Shown piece after piece: positions 52,276-61,201 of a stretch of DNA of 64,000 nt. The stretch's first letter is position 1. Every line of letters begins with the position of its first letter. This DNA comes from JAOPZW01 sp963851295 (GTDB lineage Bacteria; Actinomycetota; Thermoleophilia; Solirubrobacterales; Solirubrobacteraceae). The translations under genes were made by a program, and so were the position numbers. The notes under the pieces are model-generated. The model saw only the letters and a list, made by a program, of their open reading frames with translations, was not told where the DNA came from and searched no databases. The DNA lies in assembly GCA_963851295.1 (NCBI GenBank), contig CAWKOS010000010.1:279986-343985 (forward strand). Direction: 5' to 3'.

Positions 52276-52986
52276 GTGGAACTCCTCGAGCGCGCGAAGC
52301 AGCAGCGCTGGTACCACACGCTCGAGCTCGGGCCGGGGCACGTTACCGACGGCTGGTTCGACCTGCGCCCGGCCGTCCGCCACTACGGCCTGCCCGACGA
52401 CATGACCGGCCTCCGGGCGCTGGAGATCGGCACCTGGGACGGCTTCTGGGCCTTCGAGATGGAGCGCCGCGGCGCCACCGTGACCGCGCTCGACCTCGAC
52501 GACGAGGCGACGCTCGACTGGCCCCCGCGCCGGCGCCACGAGGCCGCCACCGGCGTCCGCCGCGGCGACGGGTTCCGCCTCGCCGCCGAGATCCTCGGCT
52601 CGGGCGTCGAGCGCGTCGAGCTCTCGGTCTACGACGCGACCCCCGAGCGCCTCGGCGGCCCCTTCGACGTCGTCCTCTGCGGCTCGGTCCTCATCCACCT
52701 GCGCGACCAGCTCCTCGCCCTCGAGCGCATCGCGCAGCTCACGAGCGGGACGGCGATCGTCGCCGAGGAGTACTCGCGCGCCGCCGACCTCGTCCCCTTC
52801 CCCGTGGCGCGCTACCGGGGCGACGGCCCCGGGACCGTCGTCTTCTGGCAGCCCGCGAGGCGCACGTGGCGGCGCCTGCTCTGGACCGCCGGCTTCGACC
52901 GCGTCACCGAGCACGCGCGCTTCACGATGCGCACCACCGACGGCGCCCGCATCCGCCACGTCGTCCTGCACGCGGAGCGCCGATGA
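52276..52986 (+). CDS. SAM-dependent methyltransferase (CmoB/DUF1698-like fold)
   Basis: 236 aa. RWYHTLELGPGHV at the start and ALEIGTWDGFWAFEMERRGA at the SAM site parallel the methyltransferase at 27635-28360, so the two are paralogues placed in the two glycan loci. GTG start at 52276. The gene overlaps the flippase start by 4 bases. A glycan or glycolipid substrate is likely from context. Confidence 0.8.
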   Translation: MELLERAKQQRWYHTLELGPGHVTDGWFDLRPAVRHYGLPDDMTGLRALEIGTWDGFWAFEMERRGATVTALDLDDEATLDWPPRRRHEAATGVRRGDGFRLAAEILGSGVERVELSVYDATPERLGGPFDVVLCGSVLIHLRDQLLALERIAQLTSGTAIVAEEYSRAADLVPFPVARYRGDGPGTVVFWQPARRTWRRLLWTAGFDRVTEHARFTMRTTDGARIRHVVLHAERR

Positions 52987-54452
52987 GGGCCGACCTCGCC
53001 CTCGACGGCCTCGGCCTGCGCCGTCACGCCGCCCGCGGGACGATCGTCAACGGCGCCTTCACGGTCGGCCTGGGCGCCCTCGGCCTCGCGCGCGGCTTCG
53101 TCGTCGCCGCCTTCCTCACGCGCGAGGACTACGGCCTGTGGGGCATCATCGTCGTCGCCTTCGGGACGCTCTCCTGGCTCAAGCAGGTCGGCATCGACGA
53201 CAAGTACGTCCAGCAGGAGGAGCCCGACCAGGAGCTCGCCTTCCAGCGCGCCTTCACGCTCGAGCTCATCGTCCAGGCGCTCTTCGGGCTGCTGATCCTC
53301 GCCGCGATCCCGATCGTCGTGCTCGCCTACGGCGAGGCGCAGATCGTCGCCCCCGCCCTCGCGCTGCTGGCGCTGCTGCCCGCCGCCGTGCTGCAGACGC
53401 CGATCTGGGTCTACTACCGGCGCATGGACTACGTCCGCCAGCGCTCCCTGCAGGCGGTCGACCCGGTCGTCGGCTTCGTCGCCACCGTCGCCCTCGCGGT
53501 CGCCGGCGCCGGCTACTGGTCCTTCGTCCTCGGCGCCCTCGCCGGGATGTGGTCCGGGGCGATCGTGGCCCTCGCCGCCGCGCCCTACCGCCCGGCCATC
53601 AGGTACGACCGCGGCTCGCTGCGGCGCTACGTCCGCTTCTCGGGCCCGCTGTTCGTCGCCGGCCTGGCGGGCACCGTCACGGCCCAGGCGGCGATCCTCA
53701 CCGCCAACCACACGGTCGGCCTGGCGGCCGTCGGCGCCATCGCCCTGGCGACGACGATCGCCGACTTCGCCCACCGCGTCGACGCGATCGTGACCCAGAC
53801 GCTCTACCCGGCGATCTGCGCCGTCCACGAGCGCACCGACCTGCTCTTCGAGGCCTTCGTGAAGTCCAACCGCCTGACGCTGATGTGGGGCGTGCCCTTC
53901 GGCGCCGGCGTCGCGCTCTTCGCCTCGGACCTCGTGACCTTCGGCATCGGCGAGCGCTGGCGCCCGGCCGTCGGCCTGATCGCCGCCCTCGGGCTCGTGG
54001 CCGCGGTCAACCACATCGGCTTCAACTGGGACGCCTTCCTGCGCGCCCGCGACGAGACCCGCCCGATCGCCGTGGCCGGCGTGCTCGGGATGGTCAGCTT
54101 CCTGGCCCTCCCGGTGCCGCTGCTCATCGCCGACGGCCTCGACGGCTACGCGATCGGCGTCGGCGCCGTGGCGCTCGTCGCCCTCGCGATCCGCGGCTAC
54201 TTCCTGGCGCGGCTCTTCGACGGCTTCGACATGGCCCGCCACGCCGCGCGCGCGATCGCGCCGACGCTCCCGGCGGCCGCCGCGGTCCTCGCCGTCCGCG
54301 CCCTCGGCGGTCCGCACACGCTCGCGGCGACCCTCGCCGAGGCGGCGCTCTACGTCGCCGTGACCGTCGCCGCCACATGGGCGCTCGAGCGCGACCTGCT
54401 GCGCGAGGTCGCCGGGTACCTGCGCCGTCCCGCCGCGCCGCTGCCCGCGTGA
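52983..54452 (+). CDS. Polysaccharide/oligosaccharide flippase (Wzx-like, MOP superfamily)
   Basis: 489-aa polytopic protein with about 12-14 TM segments. The N-terminal RGTIVNGAFTVGLGALGLAR (in part GTIVNGAFTVGLG) and FLTREDYGLWGIIVV match the polysaccharide synthesis/MATE-like family. It would move a lipid-linked sugar unit across the membrane. It is coupled to the methyltransferase and the GT2 gene by ATGA/GTGA overlaps, making a three-gene export unit. Confidence 0.9.
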   Translation: MRADLALDGLGLRRHAARGTIVNGAFTVGLGALGLARGFVVAAFLTREDYGLWGIIVVAFGTLSWLKQVGIDDKYVQQEEPDQELAFQRAFTLELIVQALFGLLILAAIPIVVLAYGEAQIVAPALALLALLPAAVLQTPIWVYYRRMDYVRQRSLQAVDPVVGFVATVALAVAGAGYWSFVLGALAGMWSGAIVALAAAPYRPAIRYDRGSLRRYVRFSGPLFVAGLAGTVTAQAAILTANHTVGLAAVGAIALATTIADFAHRVDAIVTQTLYPAICAVHERTDLLFEAFVKSNRLTLMWGVPFGAGVALFASDLVTFGIGERWRPAVGLIAALGLVAAVNHIGFNWDAFLRARDETRPIAVAGVLGMVSFLALPVPLLIADGLDGYAIGVGAVALVALAIRGYFLARLFDGFDMARHAARAIAPTLPAAAAVLAVRALGGPHTLAATLAEAALYVAVTVAATWALERDLLREVAGYLRRPAAPLPA

Positions 54453-55321
54453 CCGCGCCGGTCCGCGTCTGCGTCGTGTCGTGGAACACGCGCGCGCTCC
54501 TCGACGACTGCCTGCAGGCGCTGCACGGCGCCGCCGCCGAGGTCCACGTCGTCGACAACGGCTCGAGCGACGGCTCGGCCGACCTCGTGCGCGAGCGCCA
54601 CCCGTGGGCCGCGCTGACCGCGAGCGACGCCAACCTCGGCTTCGGGCGGGCCGTCAACCTCGCCGCGACCGGCACGAGGCAACCCTGGATCGCCTGCGCG
54701 AACGCCGACACCAAGCTGCATCCCGGCGCCCTCGCCGCCCTCCTCGCCGCGGCGACGCCGCACGACGGCGCCCTCGCCCCCCGCCTCGTCCTCCCCGACG
54801 GCCGCACGCAGCCCTCGCTGTTGCCGTTTCCCACCCTGCCGCAGACGCTCGCCTTCAATCTGGGCCTCAAGCGATGGCCGCTCGACCAGGACCGCCCCCG
54901 CACCGTCCCCTGGGCCATCGGCGCCTTCCTGCTCGTCCGCCGCGAGGCGTTCGAGCGCCTCGGCGGCTTCGACGAGCGCCAGTGGCTCTACGCCGAGGAC
55001 CTCGACCTCGGCCACCGCCTGCGCGAGGCCGGCTGGAGCACCCGCTACGTCCCCGACGCCCGTGTGACCCACCACGCCTCGGCCGCCGCCGACCAGGCCT
55101 TCGGCGACGCCACGGAGGCCCGCCGGCAGGCGGCGACCTACGCCTGGCTGCTGCGCACGCGCGGCCCCGCGCGCACCCGCGCGACGGCGGCGATCAACGT
55201 CGCCGGCGCCCTCGCCCGCGCCGCCGCCGCGCCCCGCGACCGGGCCGCCCGCGACCGCGCCCGCCGCTGGGCGCGCCTGCACCGCGTGGGCCTGCGACCG
55301 CGCGATATCGTCGCTCCGTGA
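54449..55321 (+). CDS. GT2 glycosyltransferase (rhamnosyltransferase-like)
   Basis: 290-aa GT-A enzyme. It has VCVVSWNTRALLDDCL, HVVDNGSSDGSADLV, CANADTKLHPG with the DxD-like site and GGFDERQWLYAEDLDLGHRL. The WNTR and NADT features are typical of rhamnosyltransferase-like GT2 proteins. The start overlaps the flippase stop; the stop overlaps the proline dehydrogenase start, so amino-acid and glycan genes are joined by translation coupling. Confidence 0.88.
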   Translation: MTAPVRVCVVSWNTRALLDDCLQALHGAAAEVHVVDNGSSDGSADLVRERHPWAALTASDANLGFGRAVNLAATGTRQPWIACANADTKLHPGALAALLAAATPHDGALAPRLVLPDGRTQPSLLPFPTLPQTLAFNLGLKRWPLDQDRPRTVPWAIGAFLLVRREAFERLGGFDERQWLYAEDLDLGHRLREAGWSTRYVPDARVTHHASAAADQAFGDATEARRQAATYAWLLRTRGPARTRATAAINVAGALARAAAAPRDRAARDRARRWARLHRVGLRPRDIVAP

Positions 55322-56661
55322 CCACCGCCGCGCCCTCCGAGGCCGACATCCTCGCCGTCGGGCGCGATCTGGCCGACGCCCTGCCCGGCACGAGCCGCAA
55401 CCCGCTCAAGGCCATCGACGACCGCGCGATGGAGCTCGCCTCCCAGGACGCCGAGCTGCGCGCCGCCCTCTTTCGCTTCGTCGACGTCGTGCCCGCCTGC
55501 CGCTCGCTCGACGACCTCGCGCGCCACCTCTCAGGCTTCCTCGAGGAGGTCGGCGACCGCCCGCCGCCCCTGCAGGTGGCGATGCGCATGTCCGAGTCCA
55601 AGGCGGGGCGAACCGCGCTGGGCGCCGCCGCGGCGGCCGGCGTCAAGCACATGGCCCACCGCTTCATCGTCGGCGAGACGCCGCGCGAGGCGACCGGCGT
55701 GCTCGAGGAGCTGTGGGACAAGGGCGTGGCGACGAGCGTCGACCTGCTCGGCGAGGCGACGGTCACGACCGCCGAGGCCGACCGCTACGCCGCGCGCTGC
55801 CGCGAGGCGCTCGACGGCCTCGTCGACGTCTACCGCAAGCTCCCGGCGCGCCCCCAGCTCGAGGCCGACAGCGCCGGGCGCATCCCGCGCGAGAACCTCT
55901 CGGTCAAGGTCTCGGCCCTCACGCCGCTGCTGCGCCCCGACGCGCCCGAGCGCGGCAAACGCGACGCCGCCGGGCGCCTGCGCCACCTCCTGCGCCGCGC
56001 CCGCGAGCTCGACGCCCACCTGCACATCGACATGGAGTCCTTCGACTCGCGCGAGGCCGTGACCGACCTCGTCCTCGAGCTCCTCTCCGAGGACGAGTTC
56101 CGCGACGGCCCGTCGGCGGGGATCGTCCTGCAGGCCTATCTGCGCGACAGCCCCGAGCTGTGCGAGCGGATCGTCACCTGGGCGCAGGCCAGGCCGCGCG
56201 GCTACCCGCTGCTCGTGCGCCTGGTCAAGGGCGCCTACTGGGACCACGAGATCGTCGAGGCGCGCCAGCACGGCTGGGAGTCGCCCGTCTTCGAGGTCAA
56301 GCGCGACTCCGACCGCAACTTCGAGACGCTCACCCGCCGCCTGCTCGAGGTCCGCCCCGCCGTGCGCCTTGCCGTCGCCTCGCACAACCTGCGCTCGATC
56401 GCCCACGCCGTCGCGGTCAACCGCGCGCTCGGAGCCGACGATGCCGACCTCGAGATCCAGGTCCTGCGAGGCCTCGGTGACGACCTCCAGGCCGCGCTCG
56501 CCACCCGCGGCCTGCGGGTGCGCACCTACTGCCCGGTGGGCGACCTCGTCGCGGGCATGGCCTACCTCGTGCGCCGCCTGCTGGAGAACACGAGCAACGA
56601 GTCCTTCCTCCACGAGCAGGCCGCCGGGCGCCCGCTCGAGCAGCTCTTGGCCGCGCCCTAA
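55318..56661 (+). CDS. putA: Proline dehydrogenase
   Basis: 447-aa FAD enzyme with the PRODH barrel. It has SVKVSALTPLL, HIDMESFDSREAVTDL, VRLVKGAYWDHEI, ASHNLRSIAHAV and RRLLENTSNESFL. It oxidises proline to 1-pyrroline-5-carboxylate and passes electrons to quinone. It is longer than monofunctional PRODH of ~300 aa because of a helical N-terminal region (~residues 1-110), as in Geobacter/Deinococcus-type and PutA-like N-termini. The partner dehydrogenase is next, 12 bases on. The symbol is the usual one for the activity, not proof of a PutA fusion. Confidence 0.93.
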   Translation: MTTAAPSEADILAVGRDLADALPGTSRNPLKAIDDRAMELASQDAELRAALFRFVDVVPACRSLDDLARHLSGFLEEVGDRPPPLQVAMRMSESKAGRTALGAAAAAGVKHMAHRFIVGETPREATGVLEELWDKGVATSVDLLGEATVTTAEADRYAARCREALDGLVDVYRKLPARPQLEADSAGRIPRENLSVKVSALTPLLRPDAPERGKRDAAGRLRHLLRRARELDAHLHIDMESFDSREAVTDLVLELLSEDEFRDGPSAGIVLQAYLRDSPELCERIVTWAQARPRGYPLLVRLVKGAYWDHEIVEARQHGWESPVFEVKRDSDRNFETLTRRLLEVRPAVRLAVASHNLRSIAHAVAVNRALGADDADLEIQVLRGLGDDLQAALATRGLRVRTYCPVGDLVAGMAYLVRRLLENTSNESFLHEQAAGRPLEQLLAAP

Positions 56662-56673
56662 CCTAGGACGCGG

Positions 56674-58239
56674 ATGACCTCTCTGCCGACCTTCGTCAAC
56701 GAGCCCATCGGCGAGCTGCGCCGCGCCTCCGTACGCGACGAGCTGCTGGCCGGGATGGCCGCCATCGAGCCCAAGCTCCCGCTCCACGTCCCCGTCATGG
56801 TCGGCGACGGCGAGCGCCAGGCCGACGAGCTGACCTCGGAGGATCCCGGCGCGCCGGACCGGATCGTCGCCTTCAGCGCCAAGGCCACGAGCGCCGAGGT
56901 CGACGCGGCCGTCGAGACCGCCGCGAAGGGCTTTCGAGCCTGGTCGCAGACCCCGGCCACCAAGCGCGCCGAGATCCTCATCCGCGCCGCGGGCTGGATG
57001 CGCGAGCGCCGCGCCGAGCTCGCCGCGCTCGAGGTCCGCGAGTGCGCCAAGCCGTGGGGCGAGGCCGACGCCGACGTCTGCGAGGCGATCGACTTCCTGG
57101 AGTTCTACGCGCGCGGCGCCGTCGCCCTGGACCGCGGCAAGTCGCTCTTCCAGGTCCCCGGCGAGCGCAACGAGATGCGCTACGCGCCGCGCGGCGTGGT
57201 CGCCGTCGTCTCGCCGTGGAACTTCCCGATCGCGATCCCGACGGGCATGGCCGCGGCCGGCCTGGCCACCGGCAACGCCGTCGTCCTCAAGCCGGCCGAG
57301 CAGGCGCCGGCGTGCGGCTGGATGGTCGTCCGCGCCCTGCGCGAGGCGGGCGTCCCGGCCGACGCCATCGCGCTGCTCCCCGGCGAGGGCGAGACGGGTG
57401 CCGCGCTCGTGAACCACCCCGGCGTGCACACGATCGCCTTCACCGGCTCGGGGCCGGTCGGCCTGTCGATCATCCGCGCCGCGGCCGAGCCCGGCGCGCG
57501 CCACCTCAAGCGCGTCGTGGCCGAGATGGGCGGCAAGAACTGCGTCATCGTCGACTCCGACGCCGACCTCGACGACGCCGTGCCCGGGCTCGTCTCGAGC
57601 GCCTTCGTCTACGCCGGCCAGAAGTGCTCGGCGGCCTCGCGCGTGCTCGTCCACGAGGCGATCGCCGACGCCCTGCTCGAGCGCGTCGCGGGCGCCGTCG
57701 ACGTGCTCGTCGTCGGCCAGGCCGACACCTTCGGCATCGACGTCCCACCGGTGATCGAGCGCGAGGCCCAGGAGCGCGTCGAGCGCTACCGCACGCTCGC
57801 GCGCGAGGCGGGCCGGATCGCCGCCGAGCGCGGCGAGGAGATCCCCAACCACGGCTGGTTCGTCGCGCCGACCGTGGCCGTCGACCTGCCCGCCGACTCG
57901 CCCGTGCTCGGCGAGGAGATCTTCGGCCCGCTGCTGGCCATCGAGCGCGTCAAGAGCGTCGACGCCGCCATGGACCGCGTCGAGGAGCTGCCCTTCGCGC
58001 TCACCGGCGGCCTGTTCTGCCGCAACCCGCACACGGTCGACCGCGTCGTGCGCCGCACGCCGGTCGGCAACCTCTACGTCAACCGCCCGATCACCGGCGC
58101 CATGGTCGGCCGCCAGCCCTTCGGCGGCAACCGCCTGTCGGGCACCGGCACGAAGGCCGGCGGCCCCGACTACCTGCTGCACTTCGTCGAGCCGCGCGTC
58201 GTGACGGAGAACACCGTCCGCCACGGCCTCGTGATCTGA
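56674..58239 (+). CDS. rocA: 1-pyrroline-5-carboxylate dehydrogenase
   Basis: 521-aa aldehyde dehydrogenase. VSPWNFPIAIPTGM is the cofactor region, AFTGSGPVG the NAD site, AEMGGKN the catalytic Glu segment and YAGQKCSAASR the catalytic Cys. It converts glutamate semialdehyde (from P5C) to glutamate with NAD+. With the upstream gene it completes proline breakdown. A TAACCT box lies 9 bases before the ATG, so it may also be transcribed on its own. Confidence 0.95.
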   Translation: MTSLPTFVNEPIGELRRASVRDELLAGMAAIEPKLPLHVPVMVGDGERQADELTSEDPGAPDRIVAFSAKATSAEVDAAVETAAKGFRAWSQTPATKRAEILIRAAGWMRERRAELAALEVRECAKPWGEADADVCEAIDFLEFYARGAVALDRGKSLFQVPGERNEMRYAPRGVVAVVSPWNFPIAIPTGMAAAGLATGNAVVLKPAEQAPACGWMVVRALREAGVPADAIALLPGEGETGAALVNHPGVHTIAFTGSGPVGLSIIRAAAEPGARHLKRVVAEMGGKNCVIVDSDADLDDAVPGLVSSAFVYAGQKCSAASRVLVHEAIADALLERVAGAVDVLVVGQADTFGIDVPPVIEREAQERVERYRTLAREAGRIAAERGEEIPNHGWFVAPTVAVDLPADSPVLGEEIFGPLLAIERVKSVDAAMDRVEELPFALTGGLFCRNPHTVDRVVRRTPVGNLYVNRPITGAMVGRQPFGGNRLSGTGTKAGGPDYLLHFVEPRVVTENTVRHGLVI

Positions 58240-58337
58240 GCGCCTCGTACGCGACCTGACTTGACATCGCCGCGGCGCCCCGCGATCGTCAGCTCATCCC
58301 GTCGTCCGAGTTCCTGACGATCCCCGGATCCTGACGC

Positions 58338-58679
58338 GTGACGGCGTCCGGACCAGAGCGCGAGGCCCTCGACCTCGCCCGAGACGCCGTGCGCGAGCTC
58401 AGCGGCCGTCCGCGCCACGAGGCCGAGGTCTGGGCGAGCGAGGGGTGGGTCGCGTCGTCGGTCACGGGTCCCAGCGGCGCGGCGTACACCCTCGACGTGA
58501 CCGCCGGCTGGGAGGACGACGGCCCCGACCGCATCGAGGTGCACGTCGAGGTCTCGCTGCGCGACGCCGAGGACCGCAGGTCCGAGCCGTTGGCCTTCGC
58601 CGCCTTCGTCATGGACGCCTCCGGCGCGGTCGAGGGCCCCGAGGCGTGGTCGCGCTCCGACGAGGCGCAGCGCGGCTAG
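58338..58679 (+). CDS. Small protein of unknown function
   Basis: 113 aa. It is acidic and soluble, with no signal peptide or TM segment. A helical N-terminus (EREALDLARDAVREL) leads to alternating beta strands (YTLDVTAGWEDDG, IEVHVEVSLRD). GTG start at 58338. Its TAG stop and the pdxT stop on the other strand share the palindrome CTAG. The 98 bases before it (58240-58337) show no gene. Confidence 0.55.
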   Translation: MTASGPEREALDLARDAVRELSGRPRHEAEVWASEGWVASSVTGPSGAAYTLDVTAGWEDDGPDRIEVHVEVSLRDAEDRRSEPLAFAAFVMDASGAVEGPEAWSRSDEAQRG

Positions 58680-59260
58680 GACCCGCCGGCGCCGTTGCGC
58701 GCGGCACGCACCTGGTCGAGGAAGGCGCGATGCAGGCGGTCGTCGGCCCCGAGCTCGGGGTGGAAGGAGATCGCCAGCAGCGAGCCCTCGCGCGCGGCGA
58801 CCGGATGGCCGTCGACCGCGGCGAGGACCTCGACGCCCGGGCCGTGGTCGACGATCCACGGGGCGCGGATGAAGACCGCGCGGACCGGGCCGCCGTCGAG
58901 GTCGGGGAACTCGAGGTCCTCCTCGAAGGAGTGCAGCTGGCGCCCGAAGGCGTTGCGCTGCGCCTCGATGTCCATGAGCCCGAGGTGCGAGCGGTCGAGC
59001 ATGATCAGCCCCGCGCAGGTGCCGAAGATCGGCCTTCCCGCCGCGTGGAAGGCCCGCAGCGGCTCGGCCAGCCCCTCGCGCGCGATCCCGAGCGTCATCG
59101 TGGTCGACTCGCCGCCCGGCATGACCAGGCCGTCGAGGCCGTCGAGGTCGGCGGGCACCCGCACCTCGCGGACCTCCGCGCCCAGGGCGCGCAGCATCCG
59201 GCCGTGGGCGTCGAAGCCGCCCTGCAGGGCGAGGACGCCGACGACCGGCGCCGGGCTCAC
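58676..59260 (-). CDS. pdxT: Pyridoxal 5'-phosphate synthase glutaminase subunit PdxT
   Basis: 194-aa class I glutaminase. VGVLALQGGFDAH starts the fold, MPGGEST follows, the nucleophile Cys is in GTCAGLIML and the His-Glu pair in SFHPEL. It supplies ammonia to PdxS. GTG start at 59260 overlaps the pdxS stop (GTGA), so the subunits are made together. Confidence 0.96.
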   Translation of the reverse strand: MSPAPVVGVLALQGGFDAHGRMLRALGAEVREVRVPADLDGLDGLVMPGGESTTMTLGIAREGLAEPLRAFHAAGRPIFGTCAGLIMLDRSHLGLMDIEAQRNAFGRQLHSFEEDLEFPDLDGGPVRAVFIRAPWIVDHGPGVEVLAAVDGHPVAAREGSLLAISFHPELGADDRLHRAFLDQVRAARNGAGGS

Positions 59261-60141
59261 CAGCCGCGGCCGGCGAGCAGCTGGCCCTCGTCCAGCTTGC
59301 GCGCCTCGAGCGACTGCATCGCGCTGCCCAGGCCCTCGCTCGCGCGGGCCACGCGGTCGGCATCGCGGAAGTGGGTCGTCGCCTCGACGATCGCCGCCGC
59401 ACGGGTCGCCGGGTCCGAGGACTTGAAGATGCCCGAGCCGACGAAGACGGCCTCGGCGCCGAGCTGCATGACGAGCGACGCGTCGGCGGGCGTCGCGATG
59501 CCGCCGGCGCAGAAGAGCGGCACGGGCAGCTTGCCGTCCTGCGCGACGCCGCGCACGAGGTCGTAGGGCGCGCCGTGCTCCTTGGCGGCGGTCATGAGCT
59601 CCATCTCGCTCAGCGTCCCCAGGCGCTTGATCTCGCCCGTGATCGCGCGCAGGTGGCGGACGGCCTCGACGATGTCGCCGGTGCCGGCCTCGCCCTTGGA
59701 GCGGATCATGGCCGCGCCCTCGCCGATGCGCCGCAGCGCCTCGCCGACGTTGGTCGCGCCGCAGACGAACGGGATCCGGAACGCCCACTTGTCGATGTGG
59801 TGGGCCTCGTCGGCCGGGGTCAGCACCTCGGACTCGTCGATGTAGTCGACCTCGAGGGCCTCCAGCACCTGGGCCTCGGCGAAGTGGCCGATGCGCGCCT
59901 TGGCCATGACCGGGATGGTCACGGTCTCCTGGATGCCCTTGATCATGGCCGGGTCGCTCATGCGGGCCACGCCGCCGTCGCGGCGGATGTCGGCGGGCAC
60001 GCGCTCGAGCGCCATGACGGCGGACGCGCCGGCGTCCTCGGCGATCTTCGCCTGCTCGGCGTCGACGACGTCCATGATGACGCCGCCCTTGAGCATCTCG
60101 GCCAGCCCGGCCTTGACTCGGAACGTCGCTTCGTCTCGCAT
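59257..60141 (-). CDS. pdxS: Pyridoxal 5'-phosphate synthase subunit PdxS
   Basis: 294-aa (beta/alpha)8 barrel. MLKGGVIMDVVDAEQAKIAEDAGA, quoted in part as GGVIMDVVDAEQAKIAE, is diagnostic; KARIGHFAEAQ, DYIDESEVLTPAD and FVCGATNVGEALRR follow. It makes PLP from ribose-5-phosphate, glyceraldehyde-3-phosphate and ammonia. A TATCAT box lies 8 bases before the ATG with no ribosome site, a good case of a leaderless start. Confidence 0.97.
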   Translation of the reverse strand: MRDEATFRVKAGLAEMLKGGVIMDVVDAEQAKIAEDAGASAVMALERVPADIRRDGGVARMSDPAMIKGIQETVTIPVMAKARIGHFAEAQVLEALEVDYIDESEVLTPADEAHHIDKWAFRIPFVCGATNVGEALRRIGEGAAMIRSKGEAGTGDIVEAVRHLRAITGEIKRLGTLSEMELMTAAKEHGAPYDLVRGVAQDGKLPVPLFCAGGIATPADASLVMQLGAEAVFVGSGIFKSSDPATRAAAIVEATTHFRDADRVARASEGLGSAMQSLEARKLDEGQLLAGRGW

Positions 60142-60149
60142 CGCGACCC

Positions 60150-60155
60150 ATGATA
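60150..60155 (-). promoter_or_regulatory. -10 box TATCAT for leaderless pdxS
   Basis: On the minus strand TATCAT (60155-60150) is followed by 8 bases and the pdxS ATG. The same hexamer and spacing are seen before the TetR gene at 3630. There is no ribosome site in the gap. Confidence 0.5.
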
Positions 60156-60174
60156 GGGCCGCAAGGGCCGCCGA

Positions 60175-61059
60175 CTACTTCAGGCGGAAAGCTTTGATCC
60201 GATCGGCGTACTGCTCGGCGTCACGGCTGTACACACCGTACGCCAGCGCCTGGATCATCGAGAGCAGCGCGGTGTGCGAGCGCACGTAGGCCGGCGAGTT
60301 CGACGAGTAGTACAGGCGGATCTGCGCGAGCTTGGCGACCTCGCTGAGCGTCGCGTCGGTGATCGCCACCGTCCCCGCCTTGCGGTGGCGGGCGAGCTTC
60401 ATCGCCCGCACGACGAGCGGGTGCGGGCGCCCGGCCGAGAGCCCGATGACCAGCGTCGAGTCCTCGATGCGTCCCAGCCGGCTGAGCGCCTCCTGCGACG
60501 GGCTGGCGACGATGTCGGCCTGCAGGTCGAGCAGCATCAGCAGGTGGCGCAGGTAGGAGGCGAAGAAGGCCATCTGGTCGGTGCCCGCGATGAGGACGCG
60601 GCGCGCGCCCGCGATGGCGTCGATGGCCGACTCGATGTCCGAGCGCGAGATCTTGCGCGCGGTCTCCTCGACGTTGACGTGGTCGGCGGCCACCGCGGTC
60701 TCGAACTCGTTCTGGTCGAGCGAGAAGAGCGGCTCGGCGGACGCGGTCGGGGTACCCGTGAGCCCGGCGGCCACGCGGCGGCGATACTCGTCGCGCGCCT
60801 GGCCCTGCAGCTCCGGGAAGCCCTCGAAGCCGAGCGCCTGCGAGAAGCGCACGACCGTCGACGAGGAGGTGTTCGCGCGGCGCGCGAGCTCCTCGGCGGT
60901 CTGGAAGGCGACCTCGTCCAGGTGGTCGACGATGTACTGCGCCACGTCCTTCTGCGAGCGCGAGAACTCGTCGAAGCGCGCCTGGATGTAGGCGGACAGG
61001 GTCTGGTGGCCGGCCGCCTCGATGGGTGCCGCAGGGGTGGTCGATGCCGTGCGCTTCAT
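60175..61059 (-). CDS. MurR/RpiR family transcriptional regulator
   Basis: 294 aa. N-terminal HTH_6 domain (QKDVAQYIVDHLDEVAF, ELARRANTSSSTVVRFSQALGF) at residues ~35-85; C-terminal SIS sugar-phosphate isomerase-like domain (RRVLIAGTDQMAFFA, VIGLSAGRPHPLVVRAM) at ~140-275. It senses a phosphosugar or similar ligand. It lies 33 bases upstream of pdxS on the same strand; pdxST or the RpiB-like gene are possible targets. Confidence 0.9.
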   Translation of the reverse strand: MKRTASTTPAAPIEAAGHQTLSAYIQARFDEFSRSQKDVAQYIVDHLDEVAFQTAEELARRANTSSSTVVRFSQALGFEGFPELQGQARDEYRRRVAAGLTGTPTASAEPLFSLDQNEFETAVAADHVNVEETARKISRSDIESAIDAIAGARRVLIAGTDQMAFFASYLRHLLMLLDLQADIVASPSQEALSRLGRIEDSTLVIGLSAGRPHPLVVRAMKLARHRKAGTVAITDATLSEVAKLAQIRLYYSSNSPAYVRSHTALLSMIQALAYGVYSRDAEQYADRIKAFRLK

Positions 61060-61201
61060 GGGCACGCTTCCATTCGACGGGCGGGGCGAGCGTTCCTCCC
61101 TGACGCGCCGACTGAGGCTTCCGTCACACAGGCTGGAAGCGAATCGCGGTAGCGCCCGTCTGGACCTCTCGACCGTCCACGCTCCCGAGAGGACCACCGC
61201 C

